A stretch of 12,955 nt of DNA from contig VAXY01000013.1 of assembly GCA_005885085.1 (NCBI GenBank), positions 1-12,955 on the forward strand, read 5' to 3'. A program made the position numbers and the translations under genes. Below the pieces are notes generated by a model. That model did not search any database. It was not told where the DNA came from and saw nothing but the letters and a program-made list of their open reading frames with translations. Source of the DNA: Actinomycetota bacterium (lineage in GTDB: Bacteria > Actinomycetota > Thermoleophilia > Gaiellales > Gaiellaceae). Positions 6,675 to 12,399 of this stretch are shown here, one piece after another. Each line of letters starts with the position of its first letter. The first letter of the stretch is position 1.

Positions 6675-7514
6675 GTGGCTTCCCTGCGCTACGTCGTTGC
6701 CGACGTCTTCACCGACAAACCGCTGACCGGCAATCAACTGGCCGTCTTCACGGACGGGCGCGACGTGGACGACGAGACGATGCAGAGGCTCGCGAAGGAG
6801 ATGAACTTCTCCGAGACGGTCTTCGTTCTACCTGGCGAGCAGGGCGGTCACGTACGAATCCGCATCTTCACGCCCGTCTCAGAGCTGCCCTTCGCGGGCC
6901 ATCCGATCCTCGGAACCGCGTTCGTGCTCGGCGGGCCGTTGCAGCTCGGCGAGCTCCGGCTCGAGACGGGCGCGGGCATCGTCCCGGTGACGCTCGAACG
7001 GGAGGGGGCGCGGATCGTGTTCGGCTGGATGCAACAGCCGCTGCCGGAGTTCGAGCCCTTTGCGAAGGCAGAGGAGCTGCAGGACCTGCTCGGCGTGCGC
7101 TCGCAGCTCCCGGTCGAGGTCTACAACCTCGGTCCCGAACACGCGTATCTCGAGCTTGCGAGCGAAGAGGAGGTCGCCGGTCTCAGTCCCGACTTCGCGG
7201 CGCTCGGCCGGCTCACCGACGTGGGTGTCAACTGTTTCGCCGGCAGCGGGACGCGCTGGAAGACGCGGATGTTCGCACCGGTGTACGGCGTCGCCGAGGA
7301 TCCGGCCACGGGCTCGGCGGCGGGACCGCTCGCGGTGCACCTCGCGCGCCACGGGCGCATCGCGTTCGGAGACGAGATCGAGATCTCGCAAGGTGACGAG
7401 ATCGGCCGCCCGTCGAAGCTCTACGCGCGGGTTACAGGTACGCCGGAGCAGATCGAGCGCGTCGAGGTCGGCGGCTCGGCCGTGATCGTCGCCCGCGGCG
7501 AGTTCAAGCTCTAG
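6675..7514 (+). CDS. PhzF-family isomerase/epimerase
   Basis: 279-residue cytoplasmic protein of the PhzF/DapF-fold superfamily. The first half shows VVADVFTDKPLTGNQLAVF (7-25) and the catalytic Glu47 in NFSETVFV, then FTPVSELPFAGHPILGTAFVL (65-84) with the G-H-P motif. The second half shows EDPATGSAAGPLAVHLARHG (208-227) and QGDEIGRPS (239-247). These are the landmark segments of the two-lobed fold, and the full length is normal. Phenazine PhzF isomerises a dihydro-anthranilate; most genomic relatives act on unknown substrates, and no other phenazine gene is near, so the symbol is withheld. The start is GTG at 6675, which appears leaderless. The gene is divergent from the sixA-like unit and converges with the BNR-protein gene so closely that the two TAG stops share the tetranucleotide CTAG. 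Confidence 0.9.
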   Translation: MASLRYVVADVFTDKPLTGNQLAVFTDGRDVDDETMQRLAKEMNFSETVFVLPGEQGGHVRIRIFTPVSELPFAGHPILGTAFVLGGPLQLGELRLETGAGIVPVTLEREGARIVFGWMQQPLPEFEPFAKAEELQDLLGVRSQLPVEVYNLGPEHAYLELASEEEVAGLSPDFAALGRLTDVGVNCFAGSGTRWKTRMFAPVYGVAEDPATGSAAGPLAVHLARHGRIAFGDEIEISQGDEIGRPSKLYARVTGTPEQIERVEVGGSAVIVARGEFKL

Positions 7515-7894
7515 CCGAAGCGCACCGCCTCGATGTCCGGGAACTCGGGCACGAGGGCGCGCCAGAAGATCCCGCCGTTCTCCGACAGGTACAGCCTGTT
7601 GCGCGCGGCGAACAGCATCACGTCCGGATTGTCGTCGTCGATCGCGACCGCGAATCCCGGTGGCAGGCCGCCGCCGGCTTCGCGCCACGTACGACCGCCG
7701 TCGTGCGAGAGCGCGAGGGGCGGCCGGCGGTCGACAACCGCGACGACGGTGGAGCCCGAAGCCGCCGTCGCGACCACACGCGGCAGCGTGACGTCGATCC
7801 GCGCAGGTTCGAACGGCTCGGCTTCGCCGATCAGCTCCTCCTCGGCGAGATCGACGAGATACGTGCCGGTCGCGGTGCGGACGGCCGCTGTCAC
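7511..7894 (-). CDS. Small Asp-box (BNR-repeat) protein
   Basis: 127 residues with two beta-propeller blade motifs 41 residues apart: a perfect Asp-box SHDGGRTW (63-70, pattern S-x-D-x-G-x-T-W) and a weaker one, SENGGIFW (104-111). The strands before each (VVAVVDRRPPLAL and VMLFAARNRLYL) fit blade architecture. Whole propellers need six or more blades, so this protein is either a two-to-three-blade fragment that must oligomerise, or a trimmed relic. There is no signal peptide, although Asp-box proteins are usually extracellular. GTG at 7894 is chosen because it overlaps the kinase stop as GTGA; the frame runs open further upstream but that part is the shadow of the kinase gene. It is the third gene of the permease-kinase unit. 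No enzymatic residues are recognisable. Confidence 0.72.
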   Translation of the reverse strand: MTAAVRTATGTYLVDLAEEELIGEAEPFEPARIDVTLPRVVATAASGSTVVAVVDRRPPLALSHDGGRTWREAGGGLPPGFAVAIDDDNPDVMLFAARNRLYLSENGGIFWRALVPEFPDIEAVRFG

Positions 7895-8667
7895 GAGACC
7901 CTGCCCGTCAGCAACGCGCCGACGAGCGCCGTCGCGCGCCGGGCTGCAGAAACCGGGGTCAGACCCTGGGACCTGCCCGCAAGATACGCGGCCGAAAAGG
8001 CGTCGCCCGAACCGGTTGGGTCGGCGGCGACCGGCCAGGCGCCGACGCGGACCGCTTGGCCGTTCGCGTACACGCACGATCCGCGATGGCCGTAGGTGAC
8101 GAGCACCTCCGCGACGCCGAGCTTGTCGACGGCACCGATCACCTCGGCCTCTTCCTCCGCCAGCTTCAGGATCTGGATGTGCTCCAGCAACGCCGGATCG
8201 AAGTGGCGGTCGAGCCGCAGCGGCCCGGGCTCGGCGACCCGGACGAGCCCTTGGCCGTCCAGCGAGAGCCGGCGTCCCCGCGCGAGCGTGGCGAGCGTTT
8301 CCGCGGAAAAGTCGGATCGCAACAGCGGTGCGACGTGAACCCACGTGCCGGGCGCGACGGCGCCGGCGTCGGCAGGCGTCCAGGAGTCGCCGGTGTGCTC
8401 GACCGTCATCACGCGCACCGAGCCGTCGTAGTAGAAGGAGAACGACGTCGTCCGCGTGCCCGGGAGCATCACCACCGGTAGGCCAAGGGACGCTAGGTGT
8501 CGCGCAAACCCGACACGCTCGTCCGGCCCGCAGCGCGTGTAGATCGTCGCCCGTGACCCGAGCGCGCGCCAGGCACGCCCGGCGTAGTACGGCCCGCCGC
8601 CGATTCGCGGCGGGCCGCCGTCAACGACGTCCCGGCAGAGGTTCCCGACGAGCGCGAGCGGCGGCAC
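7891..8667 (-). CDS. PfkB-family carbohydrate/nucleoside kinase
   Basis: 258-residue cytoplasmic kinase of the ribokinase/PfkB superfamily, transferring ATP phosphate to a sugar, nucleoside or similar alcohol. It begins LALVGNLCRDVV followed by a Gly-rich GGGPYYAGRAWRALG, the substrate-side motif (PfkB signature 1 region). The anion-hole and catalytic motif DPTGSGDAFSAAYLAGR lies at 216-232 with catalytic base Asp222. LKLAEEEAEVI (167-177) and VTYGHRGSCVY (190-200) are usual family segments. It is shorter than ribokinase (about 300), lacking part of the lid. GTG at 8667 is chosen: it gives the correct N-terminus and sits 6 nt after a TAGGCT box. The gene overlaps the end of the NCS1 permease gene by 47 nt and is followed by the BNR-protein gene through a GTGA overlap. 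With the transporter next to it, a nucleobase-, nucleoside- or HMP-like substrate is plausible (inference). Confidence 0.87.
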   Translation of the reverse strand: MPPLALVGNLCRDVVDGGPPRIGGGPYYAGRAWRALGSRATIYTRCGPDERVGFARHLASLGLPVVMLPGTRTTSFSFYYDGSVRVMTVEHTGDSWTPADAGAVAPGTWVHVAPLLRSDFSAETLATLARGRRLSLDGQGLVRVAEPGPLRLDRHFDPALLEHIQILKLAEEEAEVIGAVDKLGVAEVLVTYGHRGSCVYANGQAVRVGAWPVAADPTGSGDAFSAAYLAGRSQGLTPVSAARRATALVGALLTGRVS

Positions 8668-9976
8668 GCGTCGAGCCTAACCAGACCGCCGCTGCCGTCA
8701 GTAGGAACGCGACGACGAACGCCGGCAGCGATGCGCCGATCTGGTACTTCGGAGTCCACAAGTGGCCGAGCCATTGCGACCAGAACCCGAGATCGGTCGG
8801 CTGATACAGCCATTCGTACGTGAGGAAGCCTGCAAGCCACGCGAGCACGGATCCAGGTCGCACCGCCGGCCCCTCGAAGACATCCGCACGCGTGTAGTGC
8901 AGGCCCTTGAGCAACCAGTCCGCGACGAGCACGCCGAGCAACGGCACGAAGACGGCGCCGAGCAGGAGCAGGAAGCGCTGGTAGCTGCGCATGTCGATCG
9001 CGAGCGCGCCCGCCGTCGCCAGCGCCGACACGCCCACGATCAGGGCTCGCTGCGAGACGCGCGGGAAGAGGTTCTGGAGCGAGACCGCCGTCGAGTAGAC
9101 GTTGGCGAACGCCTCGTCGGTCTCGTCGACCGTGAGCGCCAGCAGCGCCAGGGCAGCAGCGGCGCCGCCGCCGGCGATCGCGGTCAGGATCAGCTCGGGG
9201 TGGTTGGGGTCGACGCCGCGCGAGAGGACGAGAATCGAGCCGAAGCCGAACTGGAACAGCGTCGGCAGCAGGTAGCCGACGCCGACGCCGACGAAGGCGC
9301 TGCGCCGGTCACGCGAGAAGCGCGTGTAGTCGGCGACGAGCGGCGCCCACGAGGTCACCGCCACGACGGTGTCGACCGCGAGCCAGAAGGAGCCCTTGTG
9401 ACCGCCCTCGGACCAGATCCGACCGAGATGCGCGCCGTCGACGATCCACCACGCCAGATAGATCACCGACGCGGCGACCGCCCAGATCGCGAACTTGCGC
9501 ACGAAGCGGCGGACAAAGCCGATCGGCCCGAGCAGCGCCAGCACCGTCGCAACCGCTCCGAACACGAGCTTCCAGAGCCACACCGCCTGGAAGCCGAACA
9601 GCTTGTCGCACAGCAGGCCGGCGGCGGTCGCGATCACGATCAGCTCTAAGATCGCCCAGCCCAGGCAATGGAGGATGTTCAGGCCGGTTGCGAGGTACGA
9701 GCCGCGTCGCCCGAGCGGCGCGCGCTGCAGCACCATCGTGGGCACGCGCGCGTCGGCGCCAATGAGCCCGGCAACCGCGAGCATCCCGTTTCCGATCAGG
9801 CCGCCGACAAGTGTCGCGGCGAGCGCCGTCCGCAACGGCAGGTCGAAGTACGCCGGCAGGACGAGCACGAGCAGCGAGATGCCCAGGTTCGTCCAGAGCA
9901 GCGTGGTGTCGACCGTCCCGAGCACGCGCAGGCGCTCGGGGACGGGCTCGATTCCCCAACTGGGCGTGTCCTGCAA
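8621..9976 (-). CDS. NCS1-family nucleobase/hydroxymethylpyrimidine permease (CytX/CodB-like)
   Basis: Integral membrane importer of the nucleobase:cation symporter-1 family, about 451 residues with roughly 12 hydrophobic segments. Recognisable parts: the N-terminal SWGIEPVPERLRVLG before helix 1, helices 1-2 (TTLLWTNLGISLLVLVLPAYF, then TALAATLVGGLIGNGMLAVAG), the substrate-side segment SWAPLVADYTRFSR, and VDETDEAFANVYSTAVSLQN. I associate these with cytosine permease and putative HMP transporter CytX relatives. No ATG or GTG is available at the right place. I choose TTG at 9976, which gives QDTPSWGIEP and sits 10 nt after a TACCCT box; the next in-frame start, ATG at 10021, would run into the divergent lipoprotein gene. 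It heads a unit with a PfkB kinase and a BNR protein, suggesting import followed by phosphorylation. No TPP riboswitch is seen in front, so a thiamine role is not supported. Confidence 0.83.
   Translation of the reverse strand: MQDTPSWGIEPVPERLRVLGTVDTTLLWTNLGISLLVLVLPAYFDLPLRTALAATLVGGLIGNGMLAVAGLIGADARVPTMVLQRAPLGRRGSYLATGLNILHCLGWAILELIVIATAAGLLCDKLFGFQAVWLWKLVFGAVATVLALLGPIGFVRRFVRKFAIWAVAASVIYLAWWIVDGAHLGRIWSEGGHKGSFWLAVDTVVAVTSWAPLVADYTRFSRDRRSAFVGVGVGYLLPTLFQFGFGSILVLSRGVDPNHPELILTAIAGGGAAAALALLALTVDETDEAFANVYSTAVSLQNLFPRVSQRALIVGVSALATAGALAIDMRSYQRFLLLLGAVFVPLLGVLVADWLLKGLHYTRADVFEGPAVRPGSVLAWLAGFLTYEWLYQPTDLGFWSQWLGHLWTPKYQIGASLPAFVVAFLLTAAAVWLGSTRAAARARREPLPGRR
8674..8679 (-). promoter_or_regulatory. 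Internal promoter for the PfkB kinase gene
   Basis: Read on the minus strand, TAGGCT ends 6 nt before the GTG at 8667. CTGACG lies 16 nt upstream as a moderate -35 (8701-8696). The promoter lies inside the 3' end of the permease gene, so the kinase can probably be made as a leaderless mRNA independently of the transporter. Confidence 0.5.
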
Positions 9977-9985
9977 AGTCGCGGG

Positions 9986-9992
9986 TAGGGTA
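9986..9992. promoter_or_regulatory. Symmetric -10 box between NCS1 permease and lipoprotein genes
   Basis: TAGGGTA reads as TAGGGT on the + strand (10 nt before the lipoprotein GTG at 10002) and as TACCCT on the - strand (10 nt before the permease TTG at 9976). There is no Shine-Dalgarno site on either side, so both mRNAs would have leaders of only a few nt. Confidence 0.45.
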
Positions 9993-10001
9993 CCGACCGC
10001 C

Positions 10002-10463
10002 GTGAACCGCGCTTTCGTCATTCTGCTCGCAGTCGTCGCACTCGTTGCGACGAGTTGCGGCAGCAAGCCGAAGGCCGTGACGAAGGCGCAGTACGAGGCC
10101 GAGCTGCAGACGCTCGGACACGACCTGACCCAAGCAGGCTCCGCGATCGGCAAGCACATCGACATCGCCGGCTTCAACCAGGACATCTCGGACTTCCAGG
10201 ACCACCTCCGCAGAGCCGCGCAGGACCTGCACGGCGTCAAACCGCCGGCGAACGCGCAGGCTGCGAACAAGCGTCTCGCCGACTCGTTCGACGAGCTCGC
10301 CGATGACTTCGAGCCCGTCAAGGAGGCACGGCGCAAGAGCATCGTCGAGGCGGGGAAGGCCGCCGACATCGTGCGCAAGTCCGCCGCCGTCAAGGCAGGT
10401 CGCGCGGCGATCAAGGACTTGAAGGCGAGCGGGTACGACGTCGGCGCGATGGGCTCGCTCTAG
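10002..10463 (+). CDS. Small exported lipoprotein, helical
   Basis: 153 residues. The N-terminus is a short lipoprotein signal: MNRAFVILLAVVALVATSC, with the lipobox cysteine at residue 19 in VATSC, followed by GSK. The mature part is almost entirely charged helix with heptad-like spacing (KAQYEAELQTLGHDLTQ, DFQDHLRRAAQDL, RLADSFDELADDFEPV), so it probably forms a helical bundle or coiled coil anchored to the outer face of the membrane. I do not recognise a family; such small helical lipoproteins are common in actinobacteria and often have no known role. GTG at 10002 is used because it gives the signal peptide; the frame is open far upstream, but only as a shadow of the permease gene. It is divergent from the NCS1 permease. 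Its stop TAG is 1 nt before the -35 box of the molybdate operon, with no terminator between, so read-through into that operon is possible. Confidence 0.75.
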   Translation: MNRAFVILLAVVALVATSCGSKPKAVTKAQYEAELQTLGHDLTQAGSAIGKHIDIAGFNQDISDFQDHLRRAAQDLHGVKPPANAQAANKRLADSFDELADDFEPVKEARRKSIVEAGKAADIVRKSAAVKAGRAAIKDLKASGYDVGAMGSL

Positions 10464-10464
10464 C

Positions 10465-10493
10465 TTGCCTAGGTAATACCTATGCAATAGACT
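10465..10493 (+). promoter_or_regulatory. Promoter of the molybdate operon with a palindromic operator in the spacer
   Basis: -35 TTGCCT (10465-10470), 17-nt spacer, -10 TAGACT (10488-10493), then 8 nt to the GTG start at 10502. The region 10465-10487 is an imperfect palindrome: arms TTGCCTAGGTA and TACCTATGCAA around a central A at 10476, with only one mismatched pair (10469/10483) in 11. The core TAGGTAATACCTA is perfect. The palindrome covers the -35 and all of the spacer, so a bound protein would block RNA polymerase. The downstream gene encodes a DNA-binding, molybdate-sensing protein, the obvious candidate ligand. Confidence 0.75.
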
Positions 10494-10501
10494 CGCGCCT
10501 C

Positions 10502-10873
10502 GTGGCGCGCACCTACACCGCCAGTGAGGCTGCCCGGGCACTCGGGATCAGCCTCGACACGCTGCGACGCTGGGACCGGCAGGGGCGGATCAGAGTCGCG
10601 CGCGACAGCGCCAACCGCCGGATCGTGTCTGCGCGCGAGATCCAGCGGCTCCGCGGAGACCACGGCCGCAACCTGAGCGCACGGAACCGCCTCGAGGGTG
10701 TCGTGCGGGAGGTGAAGATCGAGGGGCTGCTCGCGGAGGTCGAGCTCGACGTGACCCGCGGCGGCCGTCTCGTCGCAGTGATCACGCGCGAGTCTGCGGA
10801 AGCGCTCGGCCTCGCGCCCGGGATGTCCGCACGGGCGGTGGTCAAGGCGACCTCGGTGATGGTCGAGCGGTGA
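10502..10873 (+). CDS. Molybdate-responsive HTH-TOBE(Mop) transcriptional regulator
   Basis: 123 residues with two domains. Residues about 3-50 are a MerR/excisionase-type winged helix-turn-helix (TYTASEAARALGISLDTLRRWDRQGRIRV...NRRIVSAREIQRL), the short form that binds DNA as a dimer. Residues about 58-123 are a TOBE/Mop domain (SARNRLEGVVREVKIEGLLAEVELDV...VAVITRESAEALGLAPGMSARAVVKATSVM), the oligomerising fold that binds molybdate or tungstate in ModE, ModC and molbindins. The logic matches ModE, which has a different HTH and two TOBE copies, so this is a compact analogue. The start is GTG at 10502, 8 nt from the -10 and with no Shine-Dalgarno site. The gene leads the modABC operon and its stop overlaps the modA start as GTGA. 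Repression by the molybdate-bound form at the palindrome 10465-10487 is the most economical model; activation cannot be excluded. Confidence 0.85.
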   Translation: MARTYTASEAARALGISLDTLRRWDRQGRIRVARDSANRRIVSAREIQRLRGDHGRNLSARNRLEGVVREVKIEGLLAEVELDVTRGGRLVAVITRESAEALGLAPGMSARAVVKATSVMVER

Positions 10874-11587
10874 AGCGGTTTGTCGCCGTCGCGCTGGCTG
10901 CGCTCGCGCTGCCCGCATCCGTTTCCGCCGGAACTCACATCACCGTCTTCGCGGCCGCCTCGTTGACGAACGTCTTCCTACGCCTCGACGGGGGCGAGCG
11001 CTACAGCTTCGCGGGCTCGGATCAGCTGGCGCTGCAGATCCGTGAGGGGGCACCGGCGGATGTGTATGCGGCCGCCAGCCCGAAGTACACGCAGCAGCTC
11101 TACCGGGACGGCCTCGTTCGTAAGCCCGTCGTGTTTGCGACCAACAAGCTGATCATTCTGGTGCCGCGCTCGAACCCGGCCAAGATCCGGTCTGTGTACG
11201 ACCTTCGCCGTCGCGGTGTGAAGATCGTGATCGGAGACACCGGTCGGGATCTACACGCGGCAGATCCTCGACACGCTCGGCATTACCGCGGACGTTGCGA
11301 AGAACGTCGTCAGCCAGGAGCCCGACGTGAAGGGGATCGTCAGCAAGATTGCTCTCGGGGAGGCCGACGCCGGCTTCGTCTACCGGACGGACGCACGGCC
11401 TGTCGCGGCGGACACGCGCACGGTCGCATTGCCGGCCTGGGCACAGCCGCCGATCCGGTATGAGCTGGCCGTGGTCCAGGCGAGCAAGCACCGCGCCGCC
11501 GCGGCGGCCTTCGTCAGGCAGGTGCTCTCGAAGCGCGGACGCCTGCTGCTGGCCAAAGCAGGCTTCGGATTGCCCAAGCGGCCATGA
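10870..11587 (+). pseudogene. modA: Molybdate-binding protein modA, frameshifted near base 11243
   Basis: Extracytoplasmic solute-binding protein for molybdate. The first reading frame starts with GTG at 10870, overlapping the regulator stop. It gives a signal peptide (KRFVAVALAALALPASVSA) and then ModA landmarks: HITVFAAASLTNVF, FAGSDQLALQIREGAPADVYAAAS, TNKLIILVPRSNP and VKIVIGDTG. From about 11245 this frame loses all family character. The +1 frame takes over at 11243 with VGIYTRQILDTLGITADVAKN, VKGIVSKIALGEADAGFVYRTDA and a normal C-terminus ending at 11587. The two pieces (125 and 114 residues) add up to the usual ModA length. The join lacks the Val-Pro expected in the common GVPxGxYTR motif, which fits a loss of 8 nt (or 2 nt) rather than one extra base. 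This may be a true mutation or an assembly error; the intact flanking genes and the preserved second half favour an error or a very recent event. It is coupled to modB by an ATGA overlap. Confidence 0.85.
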
Positions 11588-12399
11588 GAATGGCGTTCGC
11601 CGCGTTTCTCGCAGCCACGACGGCGATCGCGCTCGGGTTCCTCGTGCTGCCGGTGGCGGCGATCTTCGTCCGCGTCCCGCCCGGCGACCTGCTCGGCGCC
11701 CTCGGCCATCACGTCACCCGCGACGCGCTGCTGGTCAGCCTGAAGACGAGTGCGATCGCGCACGCCTGCGTGCTGCTCGTCGGGACTCCCGCCGCTTACG
11801 TGCTCGCGCGTAAGCGCTTTCGCGGGCGCGGCGTGGTGCTCACGCTCGTCGAGCTGCCGCTCGTGCTGCCGCCCGCGGTGGCAGGCATCTCGCTCCTCGC
11901 CGCGTTCGGTCGCGCCGGGGTGCTCGGCGGCCAGCTCCATGCGCTCGGGATCCAGATCCCGTTCACGCAGGCGGCGGTCGTGCTCGCGGTCGCGTTCGTG
12001 GAGAGCCCGTTCTACGTCCGCGGCGCGATCGCGGCCTTCGAAGCGGTCGACGACACGCTGCTCGACGCCGCGCGCACGCTCGGGGCGCGACCGGCGCGAG
12101 TCTTTGCCCGCGTCGCGCTTCCGCTGGCGGCCGGCGGCCTCGGCGCCGCGTCGGCGCTCGCACTCGCGCGCGGCCTCGGCGAGTTCGGCGCGACGATCAT
12201 CTTCGCCGGCAGCCTGCAGGGGGTCACCCAAACCCTGCCGCTCGCCGTTTACGCCCAGTTCGAGCAGGACTTCGACACCGCGCTTGCGATCAGCGCCCTC
12301 TTCATCGTCGTCGGCGCGGTGCTGCTCGTCGCGCTGAAGCTCTATCCATGGTTCCGCTTCGCCTCGATCTTTCGCTCCCGCGCCGTTCCTTCGACCTAG
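11584..12399 (+). CDS. modB: Molybdate ABC transporter permease
   Basis: 271-residue membrane subunit that forms the channel for molybdate delivered by ModA. About six hydrophobic segments are visible, including the first helix (FLAATTAIALGFLVLPVAAIFV), LKTSAIAHACVLLVGTPAAYVLA, VVLTLVELPLVLPPAVAGISLL and the last (ALAISALFIVVGAVLLVALKLYP). ModB-typical motifs: LPLVLPPAVAG, FVESPFYVRGAIAAFEAVD, and the cytoplasmic EAA coupling loop DAARTLGARPARVFARVALPLA that docks on ModC. LARGLGEFGATIIFAGSLQGVTQTLPLAVY is the ModB C-terminal hallmark. ATG at 11584 overlaps the modA stop as ATGA. The last 52 nt overlap the modC start in another frame. The length is slightly above the usual 220-260 because of a short tail FASIFRSRAVPST created by that overlap. 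Confidence 0.93.
   Translation: MRMAFAAFLAATTAIALGFLVLPVAAIFVRVPPGDLLGALGHHVTRDALLVSLKTSAIAHACVLLVGTPAAYVLARKRFRGRGVVLTLVELPLVLPPAVAGISLLAAFGRAGVLGGQLHALGIQIPFTQAAVVLAVAFVESPFYVRGAIAAFEAVDDTLLDAARTLGARPARVFARVALPLAAGGLGAASALALARGLGEFGATIIFAGSLQGVTQTLPLAVYAQFEQDFDTALAISALFIVVGAVLLVALKLYPWFRFASIFRSRAVPST

Noticed and set aside
9974..10021. ATG at 10021 as the start of the NCS1 permease
   Set aside because: It would overlap the lipoprotein start region and both promoter elements, and adds residues (MTKARFTAVGTLPAT) that do not look like the family N-terminus. TTG at 9976 is preferred, though not proven.
11239..11260. Programmed +1 frameshift as an explanation for split modA
   Set aside because: No slippery codon pair, rare codon or downstream structure is apparent, the family is not known for it, and conserved residues are missing at the junction.
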